DNA of 64,000 bases from Aphrophora alni (taxonomy: Eukaryota; Arthropoda; Insecta; Hemiptera; Aphrophoridae): positions 39,335,120-39,399,119 of the forward strand of contig OY740769.1 of assembly GCA_963513935.1 (NCBI GenBank), in the 5' to 3' direction. The position numbers and the translations under genes were made by a program. The first letter of the stretch is position 1; each line of letters starts with the position of its first letter. Of the stretch, positions 37,128-51,097 are shown in pieces. Under the pieces are notes generated by a model. The model was not told the origin of the DNA. It saw only the letters and a list, made by a program, of their open reading frames with translations, and did not search any database.

Positions 37128-39990
37128 GTAGGTAATTATAGGTGTTAATCTAATATAGTTTGTAGAAAATAAAAATAATAATTAAAAATTTTAAACATGA
37201 ATTGCAATAGTAACGATTTTCATATCTCTACTATTTAAAATATACAGTTTTCAATATTCAATTTAAATTGTAACATTTTTAGTGCTGTTAACATAATTTT
37301 CTAGATATTATAAAAACTCGCTGCTTCACTGCTCTCCAAACTTAAACCTAAAATATCAAATATCCCAAACTAATATCCTTTAACAACTAAGGTTGTAAAT
37401 GTACACAGGATTCAAGTGAATAGTTATAATTATATATTAGCAAATGTATACAGAATATGGCAGAACAACGACATGATAATAGGCCTAGTAGGCTCATTGA
37501 TATTGACTTAACCCTAGACTCACCTATGCAATGATATATAGCCTATTTTATTACAGATTTGGGAACAAGTAAGACACATGTGTTTATATGATATAGGAAG
37601 TTGTTTCAGTTGATGTTGGAAGACAAGTTCCTAAATCTATTCACAGAAGGTAACAAAATTTCTTTCCCTTAAAGCGAGAATTTTGAAAACACAAAAAAAT
37701 ATCCGTATTTATCAACACCAAGCGTTAAAATTTGACTCACAAAACTAACCCTTTTATATTTTATGAATAATTAATTTCCTGCGTAAGTTATGTGAAAGAA
37801 AAAAAACAGAAACACTTTGTAAACGTAAATTATTATATAAACGGTTTCACAAATCTTGGTTGCATGAGTCTTTACTTTAAGTTCAAGCAAAGTAATTACG
37901 TACATCGTAATTTTTTTTATCTAATTAAACACAGTTTCTATTTAAAATACAATATTTATTGTTAAGGTTAAGTATAATTTTATGTAAATTGAATTGTTCA
38001 AAATATTATTTACTTATATTAAACAAAGTTAAATATATTTTATTAATATGTTCTTTGTTTGAGATCTCTCTAAAAAGTATTGTTATTTCGTCACACTCGG
38101 TGAATGTCTTTATTAAAAAAGCTTTCAACGACGAGTTCAGTTTCCAACATAAACTAAAAGCTAAAATAATAAAATATATCTGGCACCTTTACTCAATCTC
38201 GTACAAATATGGAATAAAATAATATTAGGTGATATAGAAAGCGACAATTCAACTTCACGTGAAAATATATTACCTGCAAGAAATCTGTACAACGGTATTG
38301 GGTAAACTGTTAAAAAATAGGAAAAACAATTTATATAGTTCTAAAGACGAAACATAACCCAACATCCAATATCCAATCATTCATCATAGCATTGTAATTT
38401 CCCTTTGACTTTAGATGTCCAGAACTTCAGATTATTGATCTCAATAATTTTAATTAAAAGTTTTCGTGTTTTGAAATAAGATGGCATATTTGCTGCCACT
38501 AAACACTTATTGTTAAGACATGATTGCATATTTAGTTGTAGACGATTGTACATTATTCTAATGTTATTTAAACTTTTCTAACTATAACAACTAACACGGA
38601 TATTATTATTTCATGAAAATTTGATACATGATTCTGGATTATTTTATTGTTATTAGATTGCAAAACTAAAATAGATGAAACTTCATAATTCATTATCATT
38701 ATATCTATTACCGGGGTTTATTTTGCTTCGATTTCTTTTATCCCCTTGTTGTTTAAAGATGAAAGGTTTTCAGATAACCTTGAAATAAAAAAATAAAATA
38801 AAACATAACAATAAAAAACAGGAAAATAGAACATGAAATAAATACCAGTGGAACTCGAGTACATAATTAGAGCCAGGGTTGAAGAAATCTAAGAGGAGAG
38901 ATAAAAGAGTGTTAACGAACACAAGACTATATGAATAAAACGTTTAGATCCAACTTGTATACTTTGGAATTGTTACGCCTATACGTACATAATTCAGCCC
39001 CTGTGGACAAGTGTTTTGATTTCAATACCATAATTTTAGAATAAATATGTATACCACCAAATCTGTATTTCACAAATACAATTTTAGTCCAAATCAACAA
39101 TGAGAATAATACATCTAACAAAACAATAATGAGGAAATGATCTATAAACACTCATTTTAACGGTTGGGACAAGTATGGATGACATTTATTTACCGGATTT
39201 TATTTCAGAATTTCTAACATATTTTTCTACAGACTACGGAAAATTCGAAGCTAACATACTATAAACTAATTTCACTACTTTCTTTATTGTTCGATTTTTT
39301 CACCTATCACACACACTTAGTTTACGGCTTTTCGGAATGCTGTTTTAATTTAGTATATCTTTCATCTTCATCAATTTCTGCACTTACTTATTTAGCAACT
39401 ACTCTCAATTTTTGTTTTCCACTGTAATTTCCCACCCCCTCACCCAATAAGCCAAATATTCCATTATGGACCTAGAAGCATGTCCACTATGTATTTTTTA
39501 TTATTTTTTTTTTACGGGAAATTTGAGTCGAGAACATTAAATACAATGCTTGAGTAATGAGGCTGATTTCCATAAAGTTTTGAAAAAAAATCTTTAAATA
39601 TTGACAATGTACAAATTGAATTTAAGCATGATAACAACCTAAAAATTACACAATTTTGTGATTTATAGTTAAAGATAAATAGAATTATTTTGTATAACAC
39701 CTTTTATTAACATTGTGGAAGGGTGAGGGCTTAAATGTAAACAAAAATACATTTCTTAAAGTAAAACTATTATAAGAAAGTACTGAATAGTAGAGCTGTT
39801 TACAGAACATAATATTCTGTATATAGGGCAGTGATTTTACTGGTATAATCGTCTAATTATCATGAAATTATATGCAGTTTGTCATACAATAATGATGATC
39901 TAACCTCATAGCACCACTACAATTGTAACAAAGTAACATATATCTTATCCTTCGAAGTTGCTATTTCTACACTTGATAATATTATAGAAG

Positions 39991-40581
39991 AAAGATATTG
40001 TGTGAAGATAGGAAAACTTTTCAGCATTAGTTTACCAAAACAAACTAAACGCTCTAGATTTACTAAGGAGTTATAAAGATATTGTGTGAAAATAGGAAAA
40101 CCTTTCAGCATTAGTTTACCAAAACAAACTAAACGCTCTAGATTTACTAAGGAGTTATAAAGATATTGTGTGACAATAGGAAAACTTTTCAGCATTAGTT
40201 TACCAAAACAAACTAAACGCTCTAGATTTACTAAGGAGTTATAAAGATATTGTCTGAAAATAGGAAAACCTTTCAGCATTAGTTTATGAAAACAAACTAA
40301 ACGCTCTAGATTTACTAAGGAGTTATAAAGATATTGTGTGAAAATAGGAAAACCTTTCAGCATTAGTTTACCAAAACAAACTAAACGCTCTAGATTTACT
40401 AAGGAGTTATAAAGATATTGTGTGACAATAGGAAAACTTTTCAGCATTAGTTTACCAAAACAAACTAAACGCTCTAGATTTACTAAGGAGTTATAAAGAT
40501 ATTGTCTGAAAATAGGAAAACCTTTCAGCATTAGTTTATGAAAACAAACTAAACGCTCTAGATTTACTAAGGAGTTATAAA
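39991..40581 (-). repeat. 84-bp minisatellite (arm A' copy)
   Basis: Exact mirror of 34171-34761, with the same seven units, the same three-unit cycle and the same 204-codon frame on the minus strand (39917-40531). Confidence 0.9.
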
Positions 40582-42441
40582 GAGAGAAGTAGCTTGAACT
40601 GTGTGATTCAACACGGTATACTCAAGAAATATATAAATTGCATTTTGATAATAATTTGTTATTAGTTTCAAAAAACATTAGTTTCTTTGAACTAATCCTT
40701 CATATTCAAAGATAAAAAAATAAATTTAAATAAAATAGTCACATGGCTGCTTGGTGCTGTTTCGTCTTTGTACAATGCACCTTTCACTTTTTTTTGTTAA
40801 GTGTTATGTTTACTGATGAGTCTTTGTAACCAGCGTCACGCATTTTTATTACGTTCTTTATGGATAATTTGACAAATTTATAACATTTACTAAATTATAT
40901 TTGTTTTTAATACTTTAACATTTCTTCACTTTCGATGTTCAAAGTGTTAAGTCACTGATCCCATTCATATTCATTACAATGCGTTGTTTTTATACAAAAA
41001 GTAAACATTTTAGTAGCTAGGGAAAAATGTTTGTTATGCCTGCACAGTTTGTTGTATAAGGTTTGTTTCAAAGAAGAAGAAAAAATAATGCTATAGTACA
41101 ATCGATTTATTTATTGATTACACTTTATTTACTAATTTTCAATAACATTTTATTTTTATTTGCTCTTTACTGAAACCTTATTGAGAAAATAATTATAATC
41201 TAATTAAACATTAATTGGTATAAGCCATCATAAATAGTTTTAACATTTGGTCAACTTACAAGGTAAATAAATATTAAAAAGGTAATTGTTATACTGCATC
41301 ATATTATAATCACACACTAGTGTAATTGCATTGAAGTCCTACATTGTATTTCTTTATTCCATTTGCTTAGTTTTCGTTGCAGTATGACAGTATATCATTT
41401 TACACAGTTCATACAAAAATACAAATTTGGCCACAGACTTGGTCTGATAATGTTTTTAGAATAAGACAATAACAGTGCTCTATTAAAGTTCTGTATGTTT
41501 TTTTTCTATTGAATAAGATAACTATTTAAAAAAACTAAAATATAAATATGTTCAAGATAATGTATCCATGGGTTATTGCTGCTAAAACCGATTATCAAAA
41601 AAGTAAAATATAGAATCCGAAGTGTGAAAAAAAAGTAACACGCTGCTATGATTATCCAACAAGTGTTCAACTAGTAAATAAAATATACGTGATTGTAAAT
41701 GAAAACTTTTACAGCAAATAAAATCTGAAAAATCCAAAGATATTAAACGTAGATTTTTGTTTCTGATAATTGTCTCAGAGATAATTAAACTTTTTATAAT
41801 ATTTACATATTTCATTACAATTTCCCTTATTACAATACTGTTATTGATTCTACAGGCTGGTTAATTCTAACTACAAATCGATATAGTCAAATAATCAATC
41901 ATTCACGTATCATCAAATGTGAAATACAAAATAAAAGTGATATTCTAATTGTATAAGTGTTTAGTGTAGTCATTCATATATTTGAAAGTAAGCTGTGAAG
42001 TCGCATCAATATAATTGTAATATTTAATAGGTGTAGTTACCTTAATATCTATCTATACACAGCTCAATAGCTCACTCTGGACAACCATTGGGAATTGTTA
42101 TATAGTATCCCATTACAGTGCACAAGGTTAATCTAAAATACTTTTAATCTAACGCTATTATTTCCAACATAAATTGAGATACTGAAACATATCAAGAAAA
42201 TAGTCGCCATTGATATTGTAGTTGAATGTAAATTTATATTGTGGTTATTTTAATATTCACCTAACTCTTTATGTTATACCACTTTGGAGTATAATGCAAT
42301 ACTACAAAATAATCTCATTATTTATAAAATGTTTGAAACAATTTCAAAAAGTAGAAACCCAAACTATACAAACTAACATACTGAGTGAATTCTGTAAACT
42401 AGAATTTACTTTTTTAAACACTTAATTAGTAAGAACATAAC

Positions 42442-42543
42442 TTTGCCATTAGATCGTTTTGTTGTCCAAAAGAAGGGAGCCCTTTGTGCTGATGTCATCA
42501 TTTCTCTTGATAGTTCTTTTGTCTTGTAAGAGTCGTTGATGTC
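42442..42543 (-). CDS. exon-like segment (arm A' copy)
   Basis: Mirror of 32209-32310, identical including the pyrimidine tract and the weakened donor. The similarity to 15089-15168 extends past the exon through 'caaatcaaacaaagtaaac' on this strand. Confidence 0.35.
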
Positions 42544-43583
42544 CTGAATTAGAAAAAAACAAATCAAACAAAGTAAACCACTCAAATATTACTCAATAAT
42601 ACGTTTTAGGTTATTTATTTTAAATTATTTTGAAATTTAATTATATTTAAATTAAATGTAAATTTATTTTCATTTAATTTAAAGAAATGTTGGAATTTCA
42701 AAGCGATTTTATAGAATAATTAGCAATTTTATTTATATTTAAAAACTTTATTTTAATTGTGGGTGTTTTAGAATTTAATTACTACTTTAAAGTGAAAGAG
42801 AATTTTTTTTTAACAAAGCTACAGCAACAAATTATTTATAAATAAATTTCTAAGAGAAATATTATATGTATACTAAATTTAATCCTAATACATACAAGAA
42901 ATATTCTATTTACTACATATATACACAACTAAAAAAATTAATCTCGCAAAAATTGCATATTTAAACTTTTATCTTATTTACAAACAAATATAACGGGAAA
43001 GTGTTAATATATTTACCTCCTTTATGAACCACTTTACAGATTTCGTAAGAAATGTTATTTAAGAAGATGCTAAAAGCAATCGTGTACTGAATTTGATAAT
43101 GATGGAACTTATATTCCCTTAGGAGCACCAACGTATATACATAATATCTAAATATATACTAGTATTTAAGACCGTTTAAATTGTGTTGAAGGGGTCCAAT
43201 CACAATCTCAAACTAGCTTTAGGCTCTGTAACTCATTTTCATAATGACATTCAATATTAAATGTAAATAATAAAATCTTCGTATATTCCAATATAATAAA
43301 ATCTGTTCAATATCTAAAACCATATCGCGTTATTTAACAAATTTTCAGAACTATTCTGTGTTCATTATGTAAATATTACATTATATTTCTGTTCTTATTA
43401 TCAAAATTATAATAAACAAATTATTTGTATTGCGATTTCCCTCGTCGAAAAAATGACATAAGAAGCCATAAATGTGCCCCTATTCTATTTGTTATTTTAA
43501 TTTGACACTTATTTATAATAATAATAATAATTATTATTATTATTATTATTAATATTATTATTATTATTATTATTATAAAAATT

Positions 43584-45657
43584 AAGAAGAAGAGCACAAC
43601 GATCCCGCAGTAGATCGGAGGCGTATATATTTACATCCGAGCATTAGGTAGCCAAGAAAGCGCTAGTGACGGCCATCCGTAAAAGTAAAGAAGGATGCTG
43701 GAGATCACTGTGTGACGATCTAAATGAAGACCCTTGGGGAATGGGATACCGGATAGTGACCCGTAAGCTCGGCGGCGCAAGTGCTAATAATAAAATGAGC
43801 CTAGCTACAAGCAAAACAATTGTGGACACTCTCTTCCCTGCGCATCCGAGTAGGAATCACAGCGAAGTACGAGGTGTGGATGAAGAGATTCCTTTGTTTA
43901 GTGAGCTGGAACTGTCTAGAGCAGTAAGGTCGCTGAATAGTGGGAAAGCTCCAGGCCCAGATGGAGTCCCGCCAGAAGTAATGAAAATAGTGGCTGGTGC
44001 ACAACCGCGCATACTTTTAAAAATGTTTAATACATGCCTACAGGCGGGGATATTTGCTACTCCTTGGAAGGTAGCTCGATTAGTATTGATAAACAAAGGA
44101 AAGGGTGATCCTGATTCTCCGGCAGCATACAGATCTTTGTGTATGCTGAATGTAGCGGGGGAAGTTATGGAGAAGTTATTAAAACCAAGACTACAGCAAG
44201 CGATACGAGAAGCGGGCCGCCTCTCTGACCGACAGCACGGTTTTCGGCAGAACCACTCCACAATAAGTGCAATCCAACAGGTGATAGATGCGGTCCATGA
44301 GGCAGATAAGGCTTGTCACGCAACAAGGCCAGTAGTTCTACTTGTGACGCTGGATGTAAAAAACGCGTTTAACTCTGTCCGATGGACCGATATATTGGAA
44401 GCATTGACACGCGATTTTGCGGTGCCTAACTACCTAGTATCGGTTATGAGAGATTATCTTAGGAATCGATGGCTACGGTGTGAAACGAAAGAAGGATGGT
44501 GGGTTAAGGAAGTAACTGCTGGGGCGGCACAAGGATCGATACTGGGTCCCGAATTGTGGAACACCTCGTATGACAACCTGCTTCGACTAGAGATGCCAGA
44601 CGGAGTGAACGTGGTGGGGTATGCTGATGACGTGGCGGCGGTGATAATAGCCAGAAACGTCGAGTTAGCATAGCTACGATTGAATCAGGTAATGCGCCGT
44701 ATTAAAACTTGGATGGAGGAGCGTGGCCTACAACTGGCCATTGCAAAAACGGAAATTGTCCTGCTGACCAGAAGGCGGATTCCAACTCTCGTCCCTATGG
44801 TAGTTGAAAGAGAGACTATTAGAGCCAAGAGATCGGCAAAATATCTAGGAGTTATACTTGACAACAAATTGAGCTTCTGGGAACATTTGCGGACGACCTG
44901 CGAAAAAGCAACGGCCGTGGCCTCCTTGTTGGTAAGGCTAATGGCCAATATTGGGGGCCCAAGGGAGAGTAAACGGCAACTCCTATGGATGACATCACAG
45001 TCCATAATGCTCTACGGGGCTGAAATATGGGCTGATGCCATCAGAACTAAGAAATACCGATGTAGGCTGACCTCGATACAGAGAATTGGAGCGCTGAGAA
45101 TCACCAGCGCTTACCGTACAGTCTCCGAGCCGGCAATCCTGGTGGTGGCTGGTCTCATCCCAATAGATCTGTTAGCGCAGGAGCGGAAGACCATTTATGA
45201 GCTCAATAGAATGATGAGCAAGCAAGAGGCTCGCACAAGAGCGAGGGAGAACACTTTGACCATGTGGCAGCTCCGCTTGGACAGGGAATCACGGGGACGG
45301 TGGACAGCGACCCTTATAAAAGATGTCAAAGAGTGGATAAATGGAAGACGTGGGGAGGTAAATTTTTTCATCACTCAATTTCTGACAGGTCACGGATACT
45401 TTCGCTCGTACCTGGAAAAGATGGGGAAGGTTACGTCAGCTAGCTGCATAAGGTGCGGAGATGCCAGAGATGACGTGAAACATACGCTTTTTGATTGTGA
45501 GCGTTTTTATTAACAGAGGAGAGATATCAACATCAAGGTAGGAGACTTAACAACCGAGTCCATTATGCAGAAGATGTTAACATCCAGAGAGAAATGGAAG
45601 CAATATCAAAGTATATCGAGGCTATATTACGATGTAAGAAGGAGGAAGGTTGGCTAG
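43584..45657 (+). pseudogene. R1-clade reverse transcriptase fragment (arm A' copy)
   Basis: Mirror of 29095-31168 with the same three in-frame stops (TAG 43645-43647, TAG 44671-44673, TAA 45511-45513) and a final stop at 45655-45657. The RT core spans 43666-44670, and the thumb and Cys/His region span 44674-45510. After the TAA the frame continues with about 47 codons (including VGDLTTESIMQKMLTSREKW) that fit the R1 C-terminal tail. This shows that the TAA is a mutation rather than the natural end. The disabling stops are shared with the other arm, so both copies descend from one already broken copy. Confidence 0.88.
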
Positions 45658-45846
45658 AATCATAGCAATAGCAGAAGAGGAGACCTAAACAAGACAAAAG
45701 CAGGCACCACTCTGATGAAATGCGAGAGCGGTACCGGAGTGGAATAATGCCTGGGAAAGAGGAAGGTTTTAGTCGGTAGGCCATTCGGAGAGTCCGACAC
45801 ATAAGTCCCCTTGGGACGAGTGCGTAATGCATTTTGCCAAACCTCT
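43584..45846 (+). mobile_element. 5'-truncated R1-clade non-LTR retrotransposon (arm A' copy)
   Basis: Mirror of 28906-31168. The 5' end abuts ATT/AAT repeats (43515-43565). The 3' end, after a short UTR, runs into AATAAT repeats to about 45893. Confidence 0.85.
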
Positions 45847-46696
45847 ATATAAAAAATAATAATAATAATAGACTAATAATAATAATAATAATAGATTGGC
45901 AGACAATAGAGTCTTTTGAAAAAAGAGTTGTCTTAGGTTTGTAGGGAGTTATGTCCCTCTGTCTTCTCAATTTAATAACACCAATATTTTCTCATTATAA
46001 AACTCATTTTCTTAAATCGTGTTTTTTTAAATAGGTAAATAAGTGTATGTGTTTCGGCGTGCACGTTCTTATTTGCGATCGTGAGTTTATGTGTGTACTT
46101 GAATGAAACAAACTAAGAAGCATTAACAGCTGCATATGTTATACAGTCATTGAAGAGTTGTCTTTATAGACATAAAATGTTTGTTATGTAAATTATACGT
46201 TATCATCTTTTATTATGTGATTCAAAGATCCAGATATGTTATAGATTTCAAGTATGGAACGATTGTATATTAAAGACATCATTAGTTCCCCAATGATTTA
46301 GAAGATTTTGTTTCAATTTAAGCTTTTGGCCCTGATTATCAAATTAATTATGAGTAATCTCTGTAACAAGTAAAATCTATTCTTAAGTATAACAATAGAG
46401 AACCATTTCAAAAGAAAACTTAATTATCCAAATGACATACAGTGTCAATCATAAGGTTAGTGTAAACCAACATCTTCATCTACTGATTGCCAAACGATTG
46501 TTCATGCAATACGTAATGAAAGAATAAAAAGTAAAAAATAAATTTAATACAAAACTTTAAAATATCAAAATGAGTAGTAGTAGATCTAGTAATAGGAATT
46601 TCAATAAAATAACTGTTTATTATTTGGTGAAAATTATAATTATTGCAAGATGTAAAAATGTTCAGGGAAAGTAGTTTTTTTCTTATATTGTATCTT

Positions 46697-46897
46697 TTAA
46701 TAACAAATAATGTTGACCGAATTACGATATGGATATATTAATACATAGATCGAATAATGGGAAATGAAGTAACGAAATATACACAGTAGATATAAACTCT
46801 GTATCCAACATTTCTGGGTTTCAGCTCCATGACAATAATGATTAACAACTAAAGTCTTTAACACAGCTGAAACTAAAGATATGTTTGTGACTTCCAT
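46697..46897 (-). CDS. frame crossing the A'/B junction
   Basis: A 66-codon minus-strand frame starts with an ATG at 46897 in arm B and runs across 46844 into arm A'. Its first 33 codons (MEVTNISLVSAVLKTLVV, then NHYCHGAETQKCWIQ) have coding-like composition, and the rest is AT-rich. The same frame is cut at the outer ends: the arm A copy starts after the junction, and the arm B' copy turns into other sequence after TLVV. This suggests that the A'/B joint is the original order. Protein identity is unknown. Confidence 0.2.
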   Translation of the reverse strand: MEVTNISLVSAVLKTLVVNHYCHGAETQKCWIQSLYLLCIFRYFISHYSIYVLIYPYRNSVNIICY

Positions 46898-47376
46898 TTA
46901 ATTTATTCATAAGAAAGTAGGTTAATGTATACAATTATAATAATTAAAAAACTACAACATAGAAAATTGTTCAAATGAAACTTATAAATATATGTGTTAC
47001 TTTTAATTCACTGTGCAAACATTTGCATAGCTCTGTATATGAAAAATAACAAAAGTCGCTCTGTCATGACATGTCGGGATTTTAACTTCTAAATCTATGT
47101 AAATATAGCAATCCCTTTTTTAGGGGGAATTACTGATATTTAGTTTTGACTGATATGTTTTATAAAGTTTGTAGATATATAGTTTTACATTTACCTGCGG
47201 AAATATATTCTTTCAGTTTGTAGTTTTTTATTATGAAAACGATTACCGTTATTATGTGGTGCACTTGATGTATATCAGTACATGATGCTTGAATGATATT
47301 TGAAAATGTTATGATCCTTCTTTCGTTTTAATCCACAATTAACAAGAAGAGTGATTAGGTAATAGCAATGTTATGT

Positions 47377-47532
47377 ACTATATGTTCTTATGTACTGGTA
47401 GGGTGATGAACGATGATTATAAGATGGTTATGTCCTTGTTAGTTCAAGTACCATAAGGTGGTTATATACTGGTAGGGGTATGTACTGTTAGGATTTCGTT
47501 CTTTTAAGGATATGTACTATAAGGTGGATATT
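47377..47532 (+). repeat. degenerate tandem repeat in arm B
   Basis: Three to four imperfect units contain 'tatgtactggtaggg' and 'ataaggtggttat' variants. Mirrored at 54473-54628. Confidence 0.5.
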
Positions 47533-48044
47533 AAATACATTATTATTTTGAATCGATGCAGGGTTAAATACCAAGAAAGAGTTACATAGCAGAGTGTTGT
47601 TTCTCTTTTCTAAAGTGATAACATACAAATAAATCTTTATTCATATTTTACTTATTTAATTGAGTATATCTTTATATTAATTACACTGACATATTTGTTG
47701 TAGAACTTATAAAATAACCTCTGAAACTGTATAACAATAAAAGAACATTTCTTATTGTTTAGAATATATTTGTTTGTTAATTCAGGCCAATTACGAATTA
47801 ATTATATGAAATAAAAGTAAGAAAAAGTTAATAAGTTCCATGATGTTGTGATACGTAAATCGATAGAGTATAATTACATGTTTCACTTACTTAAAACTTG
47901 TTAGTTCAAGATGGCTTTATTGTATGGGTTACGTAGATGAGTAATTGAATTAGTCATCATGAAGTTATACACAGGTGCTTTGGGCGGTCTTTGTTGTTTA
48001 TGCTTTGTGAATCGCTATTGGCTACCATAATTCTAATACAATTT

Positions 48045-48206
48045 AGGACCGAAGTATCACAAACGAGTAGCACTCAGTGTGGCATGTCTGGCTACATCTT
48101 CTGTTTTGGAAACAATGATGGAACATTCCTTCGTCTTCCTTACAAATCTACTAAACCTGCCCACTTGGATCTGAACGTTCCAAAGTCTATAGTGGGAAAT
48201 TGCTGA
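48045..48206 (+). CDS. candidate terminal coding exon (arm B)
   Basis: The segment is markedly more GC-rich than its surroundings. A possible acceptor (ctaatacaatttag) precedes it, and about 53 codons lead to a TGA at 48204-48206. Residues include CGMSGYIFCFGNNDGTFLRL, PYKSTKP and a final IVGNC. Third positions and composition look coding. The frame is open further upstream to 47991, where a hydrophobic start (MLFMLCESLLATIILI) could mimic a signal peptide. Family unknown. Mirrored at 53799-53960. Confidence 0.35.
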   Translation, partial: RTEVSQTSSTQCGMSGYIFCFGNNDGTFLRLPYKSTKPAHLDLNVPKSIVGNC

Positions 48207-49765
48207 ATTAGGCATCTACTGAATAAATAAAATTATTACAATACATATATTATAAGATATTTATTAGCAAATGTTTATGTCAAAAATACAAATACAGCAA
48301 ACATTATTCACTATAATGGAAAACCATCCAAGTAAATTGATTATATAAAGTGTTGCCCATCCACCTAGGGTTATTATCTTAAGTCTCATAAATGTGTTAC
48401 ATAATCTCTTATTGTGCATCCCAACAATTTATATGCCTGTAACACCAAACTCCACTATATTCTTTTTATAGGAATCAGAACTGTGAGCAGAATACAAAAA
48501 AAAATATTTACGTTTATATTTATATTGAAGCAATACATAAGGGAAGAAATATAACAATTATCTACTTTTTGTTACGAAGAGAAAATTGAGCTTTGAAATC
48601 ATGGAAAAATAAATAAAACAACAATCCTCTACGTTTAATTGTAAAGTACTACTACCAAAAAGAAAAATCATTAAAACGTGTAAGCCATGCTTTTTTTAAA
48701 CTTTTATCAAAAATGTAAACTTATTTAGGACAAACATTGTCGGTAATGTCATTTCAAGCTAAATTATGTTAATAATTGTAACGGATTTTATACAGTATTT
48801 CTATCTTATAATATTGAACAACAAGATAACACATTTTATTTCTTTGAAACATTTGTTTAGCTTTTTAAAAATATTTGGAAAAACTGAACCAGGTTTTACA
48901 ATATGGACTACATATTTAGGGTTTTGATTCTTTCACTTTGTCTAAAAATTGACTTCAGAATACAAAATCATGAAAGTCAAATATATCTATGAATGAAAAT
49001 GTAATGAAAAAGTATAAATAGAAAAATTTTCTTGCAATAAATACACCCAAAAAGGGAAAATACAATTATGCCACTTTTTAATCACTCTAAATTATAAATA
49101 ATTGACTTATAATAAACTTTCTTCTCGACAATTTAAAAAAAAAGAAAAATGGGTCACATATTAAATTCAATTTCCAGTATAATAATCGTTCGTAGTTCTA
49201 TAGATCTAATGAAAACAAGGACTTTTATTAACAGTTAATAGATTATCTATAAGTCCAGTTTTTAATGAGGTAGGAGTTATCTTACGCAGGTTATATTTGC
49301 AAGGTATATTAACATTGGAAAACAATAAACCTTCCATTTGATATAATACATTTCACTTTTCAACGTAAAAGTACTAAAACCATATGTATTCTAAGCTATT
49401 GCTCATTCATGCACATATTCGTTTAACATAGATTGAGAAGCAATCACTCACTGGAGAAAGTAAAATCTTTTTGAAGTATTGAGACATATCAAGGTGGTTT
49501 TATGATAAGATACAATGGCGTGGTTTGGCTTAATATAAAAAAGGAAATCGTATTTATTATTCCTTACAACATGTTGAAAAACTAAGTCATTTATATTTGT
49601 CAATTTTATTCACATCGGATATTTTTTATAAATCGGATCTATACAATAAACGCAAGTAAGTGTTGTAATTTTAAACACTAAGTTTAATATAAGATAAAGA
49701 AATTTATTTGATAATTATATTTCATGTTTAAAGTAAAAAAAAACATGTCAGTCATCATCGACTTA

Positions 49766-49829
49766 CAAAAAAAAAATAAATAAAAAAAAAAAATAATAAA
49801 AAAAATAAAATAAATAAAAAATAAAAAAA
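49766..49829 (+). repeat. A-rich low-complexity tract
   Basis: A-runs of 10, 12, 8 and 8 bases with single T interruptions. The mirror copy at 52176-52239 has matching run lengths. Useful as a test of arm identity. Confidence 0.9.
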
Positions 49830-50764
49830 AGCCTAAAATAGAGACCCACTTTTCACAATTACTCTAACATCGTTAGGTTCGAAATAGAAAAAAGGTCTGT
49901 CAATAGGGGGATCTAACCCAATACTACTTTAAGAATGGTGAAAGTCTAGCTATGGTGCTCTGACCCATACTCATTATCAATGTGCCCCTGAGGATTTTAT
50001 TTACAGTTCCTAAAGGAATATATTTACTTAACCAAACAAATAAATATGGAATAACCTTACTTCGGTTTTGTTTTAACCTGAGTTACGACTACCCTCACCT
50101 CATCCCACCTTCTTCCCTTTTCTATCCTTGTGTTCTGAGGCAGTGTAAAAACAACCATTTTGATATCCTGACACAACTAATATTTAGCTAGTTTTTACCT
50201 TCACCCTCTTAAGTAATATATTGAAATATATTACGAAAAAATTAGTCATATATTAAGTTACAAAATTTGAAGGTTATTTTAACAAATAGACTTGGTTATT
50301 GTATTCTTTCTTGTGAATCGACGATTTTGTTGAGTTGGATATCCTTCGTAAATTCAAGATCGAATTACGTATGTTTATAGCCCATAGTTTCATTAAAGAA
50401 ATTATGTAAAACTTAAAACAATTTAGGATAAATTGACTAATCTTTCTATTTTCTTTTTAAATTTCTAGATTAAGGTGATATTTAACATTCCCATTTTTCA
50501 TATATTTATTCTTAAATTGTCCATTATTAGTGTATACAGATAACACACTGCGTTTCGAGAATAGATTCCCTCTTTGAGCTTACATAATTTATCATCATCC
50601 CAAGGCTATGGTTACTGGGTTTCTAATTTAGAGCAATATTTCAAAGTCATTAGCTTTTCATTAAACATATTTGAGACTTTTTGGAAGTATGATACCCCAC
50701 TTGTCTTAACTTTTTTGCCTTGTATTTTGACTAATGGTTGAAGAGGGGGTAAAGAATTCAATCC

Positions 50765-50907
50765 TCACTCTTTTCTTTCCACCTTGGGCTTGTCGGAGGT
50801 GAAACCAGCTTCCGAATGCCTCACAGTTTGTCTCACGGAGCTAGTACCAGGCTCAGTCATGTACCTGGCCTTTTTCCACTTCCTGGGGTCAAAGGACTCG
50901 CGACGTC
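50765..50907 (-). CDS. candidate terminal exon, arm B copy
   Basis: Mirror of 51098-51240. Here the exon frame (RRESFDPRKWKKARYMTEPG ... SDKPKVERKE) continues upstream without a stop into spacer S2 for about 20 codons (YLKKISTLLWNKIILLYI). A second acceptor-like sequence (cattcttctttatatcag) also ends one base inside the repeat. Which copy, if either, is spliced cannot be told. Confidence 0.4.
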
Positions 50908-51097
50908 TGATATAAAGAAGAATGATTTTATTCCAGAGCAGAGTCGAAATTTTTTTAAGGTAATTTTTTTTTTTTTTTTACGATGAATTTTACGTATGAA
51001 TTTTTGATAATTTTAAACTACAGATACGTTACTTTTAAAATACGTTTAAACAATAAAGCACAATAATTAACACTCGACTTAACCATTGTGAATGCAG
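50908..51097. other. unique spacer S2 between arms B and B' (190 bp)
   Basis: Not palindromic. It contains a T16 run and is AT-rich. Read on either strand it ends in an AG acceptor context next to the candidate exon, so it resembles intron sequence on both sides. Confidence 0.85.

Larger units (their letters stand above)
39381..46844 (-). repeat. arm A' of large inverted repeat 1 (7,464 bp)
   Basis: Reverse complement of 27908-35371. It contains mirror copies of the minisatellite (39991-40581), the exon-like segment (42442-42543), the R1-like element (43584-45846) and both microsatellites. At 46844 it passes directly into arm B without a spacer. Confidence 0.95.
46844..50907 (+). repeat. arm B of large inverted repeat 2 (4,064 bp)
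   Basis: Reverse complement of 51098-55161 (positions sum to 102005). The match stops at 46843/55162 (T against T) and at 50908/51097. Identity holds through the A-rich tract at 49766-49829, where every homopolymer I counted has the same length in the mirror copy. It holds a degenerate tandem repeat, two exon candidates and AT-rich DNA (48207-50700) with nothing else recognised. Confidence 0.95.

Noticed and set aside
50908..51097. S2 as a hairpin telomere or replication origin.
   Set aside because: The spacer itself is not self-complementary and has no recognisable origin or resolution motif.
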